Assembly (NCBI GenBank): GCA_030847615.1
Contig: JAUMIR010000004.1
Location: 75,237,001-75,301,000, forward strand
Source: Gambelia wislizenii
Lineage: Eukaryota; Chordata; Lepidosauria; Squamata; Crotaphytidae
Length of the DNA stretch: 64,000 bases
Direction: 5' to 3'
This document shows positions 1 to 10,740 of this stretch, piece after piece; position 1 is the stretch's first letter; every line of letters begins with the position of its first letter. The translations under genes were made by a program, and so were the position numbers. The notes under the pieces were generated by a model. It searched no databases. It had not been told where the DNA came from and saw only the letters and a program-made list of their open reading frames with translations.

Positions 1-1330
1 GTTGTAAGCTGTTTTGAGGTCCCAAACTGAGTTTAAAAAAAAGGTTAGGAATCGGAGGCACTGCATTGCAGTGGTTCTGCTCCTCCCTCTCGGGTAGATT
101 CCAGAGGGTGATGCTTGGGGACAGTTGGTCTGCAAGGAAAGAACTTAATTCTGGCATCCCACAAGGCATCATCTTGTCCCCGATGCTATCCAACATATGA
201 AGCCGCTGGGAGAGCTCATCCAGAGGCATGTGGCGGGGTGTTATCAGTATGCTGATGACACCCAGATATATTTCTCCATGACTCAGTCTTCGGCTCTGAC
301 TTCAGATGGTGTCTCTTCTCTCAGTGATTGTCTTAGGGCAGCAGTGGACTGGATGAGGAAAAACAAATTGAAGCTGAATCCAGACAAAGAGGAGGTTCTC
401 ACGGTAGCAGCCCGAACCCAGGTACTAGGATACAACCTCCAGTCCTGGGTGGAGTCACACTCTCCTCCAGGGACTGTGTTCGCAGTTTGGGAGTACCCCT
501 GGACTCGTCGCTCTGGATGAGAAATCAGGTAAATGCAACAATCAGGAGCACCTGTTTTCAGCTTCGGCTGATCCACCAGCTGTGCCCTTTCCTGGAAATC
601 GGGGACCATGAGACCGTGGTACATGCTCTGGTAACCTCCCGTCTTGATTTCTGTAATGTACTCTATGTGGGGCTACCCTTGTGCTTGGTCCGGAAATTTC
701 AACTAGTACAGAATATGACAGCCAGACTGGTCTCAGGTACATCTAGAAGAGACCATATAACACCAATCTTAAGATCACTTCACTGGCTGCCCATTAGTTT
801 CCAGGCCCAGTACAAGGTGTTGGTTATCACCTTTAAAGCCCTAAATGGTTTGGGTCCAACCTATCTTCAGGACTGCCTCCTTCCATATGATCCTCCCCGT
901 GCACTCAGGTCCTCTGGGAGGAATCTGCTGCAACCTTTAAAAACTAGGCTCTCATCGACCTCCCAGAGGACCTTTTTGGCTATTGCTCCCAGATTATGGA
1001 ACGACCTGCCGGATGGGATCCGTCACATAAAAAGCTCTTAAGATGGATCTCTTCCAGCTGGCCTTTCCTGAATAGATACCCGGCCATCAGAAGGGGAAAA
1101 AATCTTATTAGTTCAATCCCATCCAGCTTTTTATTGTGTTGTTTTTAGTATTTTTAGTAATTATTAAGTATGTTTTAAATGTTTAATTATTTAATTGTAT
1201 TTTAAGGGGTGGGTGGGATGGAGGGGTTTGTATGTATGTATAATTTAATGCTGTAAGCCCCCCCCCCCCGATTGCATTTTGTAGAGGGGTGGGATACAAA
1301 TAAAATAATAATAATAATAATAATAATAAT
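1..1330 (+). mobile_element. L2-clade LINE, 3' portion, decayed reverse transcriptase
   Basis: This is the 3' part of a non-LTR retrotransposon whose reverse transcriptase (RT) would copy its own RNA into the genome. Two broken frames carry the end of the RT domain and its C-terminus. Positions 197-520 contain the YADD catalytic motif (YQYADDTQIYFS) and a downstream KLKLNPDK stretch. Positions 487-1041 contain SRLDFCNVLYVGLP, LQ-VQN, ITPILRSLHWLPISFQAQYK and APRLWNDLP, which are typical of L2 elements. Upstream of 197 a translated stretch still reads like the IPQG motif before YADD. The 3' UTR ends in an (AAT)n microsatellite at about 1304-1330, as L2 copies usually do. The frame change near 490, the stop near 197 and the missing 5' part make it dead. 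The element runs off the left edge of the window. Confidence 0.85.
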
Positions 1331-1429
1331 GCATTTTTTTTCCTCCCAGAAAAGGAATACAGATTTGCTTGTTAGTTTTAATTAATATTACAGGTACAGC
1401 TTACTTAGGACTTTATCAGATGGGGCTGT

Positions 1430-3085
1430 AATCATAGAATTACAGTACCACAAATAGGTTCCCATTATCACACGATGTTGTTGTTCTCCCATGGTCAATG
1501 TGTTCTCCACCCGTTAATTGCTCATCACTTTTCATTGATGGGAAAATCCATGAATAGTCCTCAACATTGTTCTTTTGACAATGTTGATGAGTGTGCAAAA
1601 TCATGTCGCGCTGTAATCACATCCTTTTCCACACTCCCCTTTCCGAACGAGAACACAGGATGCACAGGGCACTCTTTTAATGAACTGTCACCTTTCCTTG
1701 GTATGTTTTTATGTTTGTTTAAGTGTTTATTTGTTAATTTCTTTTGCTATTTATGTGGTTTTGGTGTGTTTAAACAAAGTTGTGTCTTCTCGCGAGAACA
1801 GCTGAAATCTCACCCATACACAATCACGGAAGTACAATCCCGTTCTTAAACTGCTAATGGTTGTGCAATGATTCTGTGGTAGTAGTATCATGCAATTACA
1901 GTGATGTGCAATAATTACTGTGATCATGCCACTATGTTTCCACTTTCCTCAATAGTGGAATTACAGCATTTTTAGACCACAGGAGATTATCAGACGTGGC
2001 AAATACTGTATTATAATATCAAAACTAACTTCCCTATCACACAGCTTCATGCCCCAGCATTCTGCAAGTGTTCTGCTGCTGTCAAGAGGGCATTTTTTTT
2101 TAATTAGTGGTCAGAAGCCGCAATTGATCTCCCATGGCATTTGTGGGTTTTTTTGTGGCACTGCTTGTCTGCAAAACTATGCTCCATTCCGCTGGCATGA
2201 TCAATGGGCAGTCAGTCCCCACCAGAACACTTGGTGAGAACAGGAAAACTAGGTACCGTATGCTCTTTTTGTGAACTTCCCCATCTTGTTTGCAAGTATC
2301 CAAGTGCATTTTGGGACTTTTTCAGATGGGGCCAAATGCCCTGTTCCTGCCCTGCAAGCCCCAGTCCCATTCCTGCTGTGGAATAAAGGAAAAATGTTCA
2401 AACACTTACCTTCATTCTGCGGCAGGAATGTCCTCCCTCTCCCCTTGCTGGCTGGTAGTAAATGCAGCCGTCGTAAGGCTGCCTTTAAACTGGCAACTGA
2501 AATCCTGCTCATTCTCGCTAGAAATTTAAAAATAACCCCCCCAAACGTCAAAATAGTACACCAAGCACAAAAACACATTAAAAAAACAAGTAATCTGGGG
2601 AGGGGGGCACTTACCTGGGTGTCCCGTTCATGCCCAGAAGTGTCCAGAACAGATCTCCCCCCCCCCCCGCAGTTGTCATTGCAGGAGAGGAATGGAACAC
2701 CTTTCAGACCACCGTGATTCCGTGACAGAAATGGAACGGGCGGTCCAAAAAAAATGTTTCCCCATGATGAAAATATCACAGGGAAATCCAGAATAGGAAT
2801 GGGGCAGATACGGAAAAGGGTCAATGTATTCTGAAAGGAAGATTTTTTTCCCACCCCTGTTCCATGTCTCCCATGGAATAAATAGCCCATCTGAAAATGT
2901 CCTTGGTGCTTGTGTTTTTATTTTTGGTAACTTAGGTGTTTTTGGACGTTTAAGCACAGTCGCATCTTCTCACGAGAACCACTGAAATCTCGCCCATACA
3001 AAAATGTGTAAGGAAGCAGTGTGAGCAATCATATCTCTAGAATTCAGGGATGTCTATGTCTCATGATTACAGCAGTGTGCGAAAA
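1430..3085. repeat. Patchwork of non-coding DNA-transposon-like repeats
   Basis: No gene is visible here. The stretch holds related blocks. A segment near 1760-1850 (tgtcttctcgcgagaac, then ctgaaatctcacccataca) recurs in diverged form at about 2935-3002. A segment ending in tttcagatgggg near 2310-2332 is matched in inverted orientation at about 2886-2910, which suggests a nonautonomous element of roughly 600 bp with terminal inverted repeats. Phrases such as attatcagacg (about 1985) also occur in the MITE at 13.75 kb. The open frames across it overlap on both strands and show no domain. Family unknown. Confidence 0.4.
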
Positions 3086-3335
3086 GAAGTGTTATTATGC
3101 CAGGATACTTATGCTGTAAAATATAGTTCCAAAAAAATGTTTTAGATGCTCACCTGATAATTTCCTTAGTCTGATAAAGTCCCTAGACTGCATGTAGAGG
3201 ACGCTAATAGGGCACAATGGAGCTTTACTTTCCCTGCCCAGCCAACCAATTGTGTGTGCATGTAGATTAGGCTGGAGAGAGAAAACTAAGCCACCTGTTG
3301 GGGTCCTCTGTGAGTGGTGTGTATATGTGTGGGCC

Positions 3336-3536
3336 TTCAAATCACCTGTGGACTTATAGTGACCTCTTATAGGGTTTTCTGAGGCAAGGAATACTCAGAG
3401 ATGGTTTTGCCCATTCATTCCTCTGAAATACAGCCTACAGCAACTGGTATTCATTGGTAGTCTCCCATCCAAGTACTAAACAGGGCTGACCCTGACTAGC
3501 TTCAAAGATCAGACAGGATCTGGTGCTTTGTACAGC
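3336..3536 (-). repeat. 5S-rRNA-derived SINE (SINE3 type), antisense
   Basis: On the minus strand the head resembles 5S ribosomal RNA. Positions 3459-3477 are the reverse complement of the 5S internal control region GTACTTGGATGGGAGAC, and 3478-3525 continues with the AGCAGGGTC...GATCTGTCTGATC-type part in inverted order. The remainder (3336-3430) is a tail shared with the copy at 25.75 kb, including the ggtgacctata/cttataggg motif. Such SINEs use the 5S internal promoter for RNA polymerase III and depend on a LINE for reverse transcription. Diverged and non-coding. Confidence 0.75.
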
Positions 3537-4244
3537 GGGATGGTGTCTCTTCTTTTACTGTGTCTCTCTGTTTTGGCAAAGGCTGTGCATAAACAAGTGT
3601 AATTTTAGAAGCCCCAAATGGCAGTGGGGATATTTGGGCTGGAAGGGTTGTGCACGTGTAATGGGCACTATTTGGCTATTGCCTTAGAAGGGTTTGTTGC
3701 TAATGACATCTCAAATCTGATGCCATTAATGTCTGTGATAAGGTATTTGACCATATTTCATGTTGCAATTGCATTGAAGTTGCTAAGTTATCTAAATGCA
3801 GAATCTCATATTCCCTGAAATCAAATATTCTGCTTTTCATGCTGGTAAAGTACAATATCTCTACAACAGAAACATTCTCTTGCAACAAGAGATATGCAGT
3901 CTGCCTGGCTATGTAGGTATCTCAGACATTTAACAAACTAGCAATGACTTAAAATATTCTGCATTTTAGAGCTTAATCATATTTGCCAAAATCTGACTTT
4001 CTTCCTGCCCCCCTGCAGTTCTCTGCACTACCACAAAGCCAGCCCCAGACAGCAATTTTCAGTGGCCTAGAACTGGATTTGTGGATGCACATGGTGGGGG
4101 AGTTGCTGCAATGGGGAGGAGGATTGCTTTCCCTCCCATTCCTGCTGGATTCAGATAATAAATTGGTCACCAAAAGTGATTAGAAAAAGTACCCAAGGTC
4201 AAGTATAGATACATTTCTTTTACATGGGCAATATCCTAGCAGTT

Positions 4245-4330
4245 TTTAAAAAGACAGCCGTGTTACTCAGTTACAGTTTAAAAAGGAAAGGAAGGAGACA
4301 TCTAGCAGCACATTTAAGACTAATGCTGCT
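4245..4330. repeat. Short interspersed repeat fragment
   Basis: The phrase agccgtgttactcagttacag followed by a purine stretch and tagcagcacatttaagactaatg resembles a pattern seen again at 25117-25196 (agccatgttagtctgga ... gcagcacctttgagactga). Two copies in the window make it an interspersed repeat. Family not identified. Confidence 0.4.
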
Positions 4331-4465
4331 ACACTCCCATACCTTCCAACTGTCCCAATTTTTCAGTCACAATTAATCTTCTGTTGTCCTACTTTTTCAG
4401 CTACTTTTTAAAATGTCCCACTTTGTGCTCAGCTTACTTCAGTTGCTGCAAACTAGGTTCAAAGT

Positions 4466-4670
4466 AGAGCCAGTGTGGTGTAGCGGTTGGAACACTGGAC
4501 TATGACCAGGGTTTGAATCCCCGCTCAGCCATGGAAACCCACTGGATGACCTTGGGCAAGTTACACTCAGCCTCAGAAAAAGGCAAAGGCAAACCGCCTC
4601 TGAACAAATCTTGCCAAGAAAAGATTCATCTTAGTGTTGCCACAAGTCAGCAATGCACACATGAAGGCAC

Positions 4671-4708
<38 letters not shown>
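4466..4708 (+). repeat. tRNA-derived SINE with (CAA)n tail
   Basis: The copy starts at gagccagtgtggtgtagcgg, an A-box-like tRNA start. A B-box-like gggtttgaatccc follows, then the body (acccactggatgaccttgggcaag). It ends in a tail with acaagtcag...aaggcacacaacaac and a long (CAA)n run at 4672-4708. At least six other copies lie in the window (30331, 36575, 43678, 44646, 60543, 62776). It is non-coding; the apparent 187-codon frame across it is an artefact. Confidence 0.85.
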
Positions 4709-5033
4709 ATTCAAAGTGTAAACGTGGTTTGCCCTCAGTTAACTCAACAGTGAGGAAAAAAGAGGAAAGGGCAGAATTTTACCCTTCTCTGTACATAGGA
4801 AAAAGCAAAGTGCTACAGCCTCTGTTTTTCCTCATTAATAACTTTTGCCATCTTGAGCATACTCTGATGTTGCTTGACCATATGTTCATTATGTATTTAT
4901 TTAAGACTCTGCCTTTCTCCTTATGCACAACCCAAGGTGCCCTCGGATCCTACTTTTCATCTGTGAAATATTGGAGGGTTTGCATTCCTTCCTTGCTCCT
5001 TTTTCTTTTTATACAGTTTTTTTTCTTTTTGTA

Positions 5034-5262
5034 CAGTTGTCCCTCCGTACCATGGATTTGGTATCCACGTATTTAAGTATTCAGAGCTTGAAAATATTCT
5101 TTACAAAATAATAATCCAAAAAGCAAAGCTTGATTTTGCCATCTTATATAAGGGACACCATTTTGCTATGCCATTGCATATAAAGGGACTTGAGTATTCA
5201 CGGATTTTGGTATCCACGGAGGGTCCTGGAACCAAACCTCAGCGAATATGAAGCGACAACTG
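5034..5262 (+). mobile_element. Pogo/Tigger-like MITE, copy 1
   Basis: A complete 229-bp nonautonomous DNA transposon. The termini are inverted repeats (cagttgtccctcc at 5034; the last 13 bases are gaagcgacaactg-like, ending 5262). It is flanked by TA on both sides (5032-5033 and 5263-5264), as expected for Tc1/mariner/pogo transposition. An inner inverted motif ggatttggtatccac / ggattttggtatccac is also present. Two more copies are at 6116 and 48933. Confidence 0.85.
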
Positions 5263-6115
5263 TATTTTATTTCACTTTGGGTTTTAAAAAATAGGCTAAA
5301 CACAGTCGTTCAGTTCTTGACTAAAGTAGACCCATTGGATCAAAGCAACTTACATAGGGTGTCTAGTAAGTTCTTTCAACATTTTGAGTGCTTTACATTT
5401 CTTTTGGAGACCATTAAAGGACTTCCACTGGAGGTATGTAGGAATGAATAGGAGTGTCTTGGAACAGGATTAATAATCCATGATTTTCTTGTGAATATTA
5501 AGACTATCAAATGTCCAAAAGACATGTACTGTATGTTTATTTTTCCTATACAGTTTGACTCACCTTTCTATGGCAAATACAATTGGGGTAGTTTACAATT
5601 TCAGAACTTCACACACAAAGCATTTAAATAATAATTGAAATAATTCTAACAGTATACACATACCAGTGCAAGGTTAGAAATTAAAAGCAGTAGTGGAGAC
5701 AAGCATGCAAAAAGAGGAACAACTTTTAGAAGTACTTGCTGAAATAAGATTGTTTTCAGACCCTGCCTTAAAATGGGCAAGGGAGAGGAATATTTCTCTT
5801 GGAATATGCTTTCACAATTTTATTCTCTATGTTTATATTGTGCAGTCGACAGAAGATAAATGATTTATTTCTTTATTCATTCTGGGTATTAAAATGTTTC
5901 CTTCAGTTTCTAATCCTTTGATAAAGTAATACATCAGTCATTTTCGAGCTTTCTTCCAATAAAATCATGAGGACTAGAAGCAAAGGGAAAGGATTCAGAA
6001 ACTGAATACCTAAAGGGGAAATGAGATTCAAAGCAAAGCACTAAAAGGTAACACAAGATAAATGTTTATTAGGAAGGCTGGTAAAAATGAGCTTCATTTT
6101 GTTGCAAGGGAAATA

Positions 6116-6519
6116 CAGTTGTCCCTCCATATCCATGGATTTGGTATCCACAGATTTAAGTATTCACGGCTTGAAAATATTCTTTAAAAAATAATAATCC
6201 AAAAAGCAAACCTTGATTTTGCCATCTTATGTAAGGTTCACCATATGCCATTGCATAGGTATATACCAGGGAGCCCTGGTGGCGCAGTGGTTAAATACCA
6301 GTACTGCAAGTCACCACGTTGCAAGTTCAATTCCAGCGGCCTCCAAGGTTCACTCAGCCTTCCATCCTTTCGTAGGTCGGTAAAATGAGTACCCGGCTTG
6401 TGGGGGCAATTAGCTAACACACATTGGAAGCTGCTTCTTGCAGTGTAGATGTGTAAATTGCTGTTGCTTAAAACAATTTGTAAGCCGCTCTGATAGCCTT
6501 GTGGCTGAAGAGCAGGGTA

Positions 6520-6550
<31 letters not shown>

Positions 6551-6646
6551 AATTAAATAAAAAATAATGGGGCTTGAGTATTCATGGATTTTGGTATCCA
6601 CAGGGGGTCCTGGAACCAAACCCCAGTGAATATGAAGGGACAACTG
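6116..6646 (+). mobile_element. Pogo/Tigger-like MITE, copy 2, split by a SINE
   Basis: Same family as the copy at 5034. The left terminus cagttgtccctcc starts at 6116 and the right terminus gggacaactg ends at 6646, with TA at 6114-6115 and 6647-6648. After gccattgcata (ending 6257) the sequence is interrupted by a SINE up to about 6562. The MITE then resumes with ataatggggcttgagtattc. The SINE is therefore younger than the MITE. Confidence 0.85.
6258..6562 (+). repeat. tRNA-derived SINE (ccctggtggcgcagtgg family) with (AAAT)n tail
   Basis: The head gagccctggtggcgcagtgg contains an A-box-like element, and ttgcaagttcaattcc is a B-box-like element. The body includes actcagccttccatcc and cggtaaaatgagtaccc, ending in a (TAAA)n run at about 6518-6555. 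A second copy is at 7234. This family is distinct from the gccagtgtggtgtagtgg SINE. It sits inside the MITE at 6116-6646. Confidence 0.8.
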
Positions 6647-7035
6647 TACATGTGGCAGTTATGTCCTCTTCTTTGCCCATATTTGGCTCAACTTCTTAGT
6701 GTTTCACTCATGACTACACAACATTATTTAGGGTGGATGGTAAGGGCAGGGAAGATCCAATTCTCATGATTGCTCAGTTGATGTTTAGGGCCTTGACTAC
6801 TTTCTGCATGTTCAGCTAAGCAGATCATCAATAATTCCTTATGTTGGTACCAGAGTTTACTATTTTTATTATGTTACCTGTTTAGCGCTCCTTTCCACAG
6901 ACATGTACCCAAGGCAAAAATCTTCAGTTCACAGCAGGTATGGCATAGTGACTAAGAGATTGATCAGGATGTCCCCATTGATGGATCAGTACAATCTGGA
7001 GAGTGCCCTTCAGTAAGTCACTGTTTCACAGGGTC

Positions 7036-7473
7036 CTATTTCACTACACAATTACAGCCCTGTGATTCCACTTTAACTGCCGTGGCTGCATCCTATGGAA
7101 TCCCAGAGTTTATAATTTGGTGAGGTACTAGAGTTTTCGGGCTGAGAATTCTAAATACTCCTCCCTAAATTGCTGATCCCAGGATTCCATAGGATCCTAA
7201 CATAGCAGTTAAAGTGGAGTCATAGCACTATAAGAAGCCCTGGTGGCACAGTAGTTAAATGTCAGTGCTGTAGCCACAACGTTGTGAATTCCATCCCATA
7301 GGGCTCCAAGGTTGACTCAGCCTTCCATCCTTCCACAGGTCAGTAAAATGAGTACCCAGCTTGTTGGGGGCAATTAGCTAACACACTGTAAACCGCTTAG
7401 GGAGTGCTTTGCATTGATAAGTGGTATAGAAGTATAAATGCTATGCTATTGCTATAACTGTGTAGTGTGGAAG
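7036..7473 (+). mobile_element. Inverted-repeat MITE (cactacacaattacag family), split by a SINE
   Basis: The left arm (cactacacaattacagccctgtgattccactttaactgc, 7042 onward) is mirrored on the right (gcagttaaagtggagtcatagcactata ... actgtgtagtgtgg, ending about 7470). A related, uninterrupted copy is at 34812-35027 and a more diverged one at 28505-28690. The right arm is interrupted at 7234-7451 by a SINE. Superfamily not determined. Confidence 0.7.
7234..7451 (+). repeat. tRNA-derived SINE inserted in MITE, ctataa duplication
   Basis: Same family as 6258-6562 (gccctggtggcacagtagttaaat, then actcagccttccatcc and cagtaaaatgagtaccc). The tail is different: the copy ends in aagtataaatgctatgctattg. 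A ctataa duplication flanks it at 7228-7233 and 7452-7457, and the host MITE continues on both sides. Confidence 0.75.
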
Positions 7474-7924
7474 GGCTCTCTCTCAGACCTCCCATCTGCA
7501 ACATGTAGGCTAATAGTACTGACTCCCCATTAAGGATTGTTGAGCATTAAACTAGATAATCACGTGGAGTGGAGGAGGTTCACAAAAGTTTATGCCATAG
7601 TAAGTTTGCTAGAAAGGGCTGTATAAATATTAAGTAGTATTGCTGTTGGTCTTAGACAAAGCTTAGAGCAGTTGCTAAACCAGCTTTGCTTTGCCCAGCC
7701 CCAGCTGACTTGACAACATCACTATCCAAGTAAAGAGGGATTCCTATAATGGTACAGGCCAATGTTGGTTCAACAAGAGTGAAGCTCCAAACATATTTGG
7801 CTTTTGAATTCTACTGAGTTCCAGCTACCTGGGCATGAGCCAGCTGCCCAATTGTTCCTAATCACAGTAGGAGCTGCTAAACCAAGGCTCCTTGTTGCTC
7901 CCTACTTCACCAGGAGTGATTAAA

Positions 7925-8072
7925 CCAGATGTGGGCAACATTTGGCCCATGGGCCACACATACCACCTAGGACATTGTTGTGGCCCCCAGAGCTCCTGCT
8001 ACTTTTATGGGGCCACAAAAATGTCCTAGGTGGCATATGTGACCCATGGGCTATATGCTGGCCACCTCTACT
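7925..8072. mobile_element. Short hAT-like MITE, near-palindromic
   Basis: About 148 bp that folds on itself. The left arm (cagatgtgggcaacatttggcc, then cataccacctaggacat) is mirrored by the right arm (atgtcctaggtggcatatgtg, then gctggccacctct). Terminal sequence of the type CAG-GTGGGCAAC is common in hAT elements. I could not read a clean 8-bp target duplication. No coding capacity. Confidence 0.6.
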
Positions 8073-8385
8073 CGAACACCTCCTACTGCAGTACTGCTGC
8101 TCCTAGTGTTGCTCCTAATGTTTTAATAGCTGCAATTTCAGTGGCATTTGTTGTTAATTGCTGTCCAAACAAGACACTTTGTTTTTGTGTGAAAATGAGT
8201 TTTTCAGCAATCACAAGCTGCGGGGGGGGGGCTTCTGGTTGCCACCATGTGCCAAATTTCAACTGGCAAGGGGATTGCAGCACATGGCAGAATCCAGGTG
8301 GATGACACTGGTCACCATATCTGTCAGAGCTGCCAAACATTGTGCTAAGGCAACAGGAGGCCGCCAGAACAAATAAAGTGGAATC

Positions 8386-10740
8386 TCTCTCTCTGGCTTT
8401 TCTTCGCAAACGAAGATTCAGGAAGGACTCATCCCGCGCTTTCTGCAAGCGCGCTGATGACTAAAAAGGCCAATCCAAGATAAACAAGTCCGGTTGCAGA
8501 AAGCACAGCAGAAGGTCTCCTTGGGTGATGTTTTTGGGTTGTGATTCTTTCTGTGTTGTCGTTTCTCTTCAATACTTGTTTGGCGTGAGTTCTCAAATAA
8601 GGCTGCAGCATTGTGGATAGTGCGTCTCCATACCTCCCGATGTGAGGCCAGGGCAGACCACTGTTGGTGATCAATTTGGCCGAGTCTGAGATGTTGTTTC
8701 AGGGAGTCCTTGTATCGCTTTTTTGGAGCGCCCCTCTTACGCTGACCTGTGGCGAGTTCACTGTAGAGTACTATTTTTGGAAGGCGATGGTCCTCCATCC
8801 TAGAAACGTGCCCTGCCCAGCGCAGCTGCGTTCTCAATATCATGGCCTCAATACTGGTGATCCCTGCTTGCTCAAAGACAGCAACGTTCATCACATAGTC
8901 AGTCCAGTGTATATTTAGGATTGTGCGTAGACAGCGCTGATGAAAGCGCTTGAGGAGTCATAGGTGGTGGCAATAGGTGACCCATGTTTCAGATCCATAA
9001 AGGAGGATAGACAGTACAATGGCTCTATACACACTGATTTTTGTGCTTTGCCTCAGGTGTTTGTTGCTCCAGACTCTTTTGTGAAGTCTTCCAAATGCAC
9101 TATATGCCTTTGCTAATCTGTGATCAATCTCTTTGTCAATCTTGGCATCTGAGGAGATGATGCTTCCCAGGTAGGTGAACTGCTGGACAGACTTGAGCAC
9201 AGATTTGCTGACGGCAATGTGGGGATGGTGGTGTTCGTCCTGTGGTGCAGGCTGGTAAAGAACTTCTGTTTTCTTCAGGTTGACTTCCAGCCCAAACAGC
9301 TCTGCAGCTGTTGCGAAGCAGGATCTTAGGCGCTGCAGAGCTGCTTCTGTGTGGGCAACAAGGGCAGCATCATCAGCGAAGAGCAGCTCACGGACTAGAT
9401 AGTTTAGAGTCTTAGTGTGAGCCCTCAGACGGCTTAAGTTAAACAAGCTACCATCAATACGGTAACGTATATAGATGCCGTCATCTTCTTCAAGCTCTGC
9501 CATAGCCCTTTGGAGCATCATGCTAAAGAAGATTGTAAATAAAGTTGGTGTAAGAACCCAACCTTGCTTCACTCAATTAGTTATTAGAAAGGGCTCTGAA
9601 AGAGCATCACCATATCTGACTTGACCACGCTGGCCCTCGTGTAGCAAGATAATCATTTAAAGGAATTTGGGGGGACATCCTAGTCTTTCCAGGATCTGCC
9701 ACAGACCTTCTCTACTTACAGTGTCGAAGGCTTTGGTGAGGTCAACAAATGTTACACAGAGACCCTTGTTCTGCTCCCTACATTTTTCTTGCAGTTGTCC
9801 AAGGGCAAATACCATGTCTGTAGTACTCCTATTGGCTCTGAAGCCACATTGGCTTTCAGGGAGAAGTTCTTCTGCAATAGCAGGAACTAATCTGTTCAGG
9901 AGTATCCTTGCAAGGATTTTTCCAGCAATAGAGAGCAGTGTTATGCCTTGATAGTTTGAGTAGTCGGATTTTGCTCCTTTTTTCTTGTACAGGGTGATGA
10001 TGACTGCATCTCGGAGGTCTGATGGCAGTTCCCCTTTTCCCCAGCAATTCACAAGGAATTCGTGGAATTTTTCGTGGAGTGCATGACCTCCGTGGTTCCA
10101 AACTTCAGGTGGGATTCCATCAATCCCAGCTGCCTTGCCGTTTTTCATCTGCTGTATGGCCTTAAGGGTCTCTTCCAAAGTGGGAGCTATGTCCAATTCA
10201 TTTTTCATCGGTTTTTGTATCATATGTTGGATAGCTGAGCCTTGGACTACTCGGTTAGCGCTAAAGAGACTTTGAAAATGTTCAGCCCATCGATTCAGGA
10301 TGGAGGCTTTATCAGTAATTAATGTTTGACCATCTGTACTGTATAAGGAGCTTTGGACCTGATAAGTAGGTCCAAACACTGCTTTAAGAGCTTCATAAAA
10401 TCCTCTATGATCACCCAGATCTGCACAGTGTTGTGTCTTTTCTGCTATATTGATCCACCACTTGTTCTGCATGTCTCGGATTTTTTGTTGTAGTTTACTA
10501 CATGTGAGGCGGAAAGCTGCTTTTCTTACATGGCAGGTTGGCTGGGTGAGGTATGCCTGGTGAGCAGTTCTCTTCTTTGCCAACAGCTCCTGGATCTCTT
10601 GGTTGTTTTCATCAAACCAGTCTTGATTTTTCTTGTGGGAGAACCCGAGGGATTCTTCTGCAGACTGGAGGATACTGTTTTTAATATGTTGCCAAAGCAC
10701 TGTAGTAACACCATAACAGTGTTGTCTGAAAATCTCCAGA
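8386..10740 (-). mobile_element. Non-LTR retrotransposon, 5'-truncated, clade unresolved
   Basis: A 2.3-kb minus-strand LINE in three broken frames. Positions 9657-10700 carry the linker and RT fingers/palm (GKAAGIDGIPPEVW, YSNYQGITLLSIAGKILARIL, CGFRANRSTTDMVFAL, VTFVDLTKAFDTV). Positions 8958-9572 carry GWVLTPTLF, the FADD catalytic motif (LLFADDAALVAHT) and [11 protein letters not shown]. Positions 8418-8894 carry the C-terminal region ([14 protein letters not shown]) and a Cys2His/Cys-type finger (CAFCNRTC...FSHQRAC). The apurinic endonuclease domain expected upstream of RT is absent. The 3' end has two hairpins (8437-8453, 8402-8415) and a short (GA)n tail (8384-8394 on +). Two shorter copies lie at 26982 and 41068. 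Stops near 9573-9656 make it inactive. Confidence 0.85.

Noticed and set aside
4513..5076. 187-codon open frame with a poly(Q) run
   Set aside because: It starts inside a tRNA-derived SINE and the poly(Q) is the (CAA)n tail; it ends within a MITE.
8386..10740. Host gene with a zinc finger
   Set aside because: The finger is the C-terminal part of a decayed retrotransposon RT protein, repeated at 27 and 41 kb.
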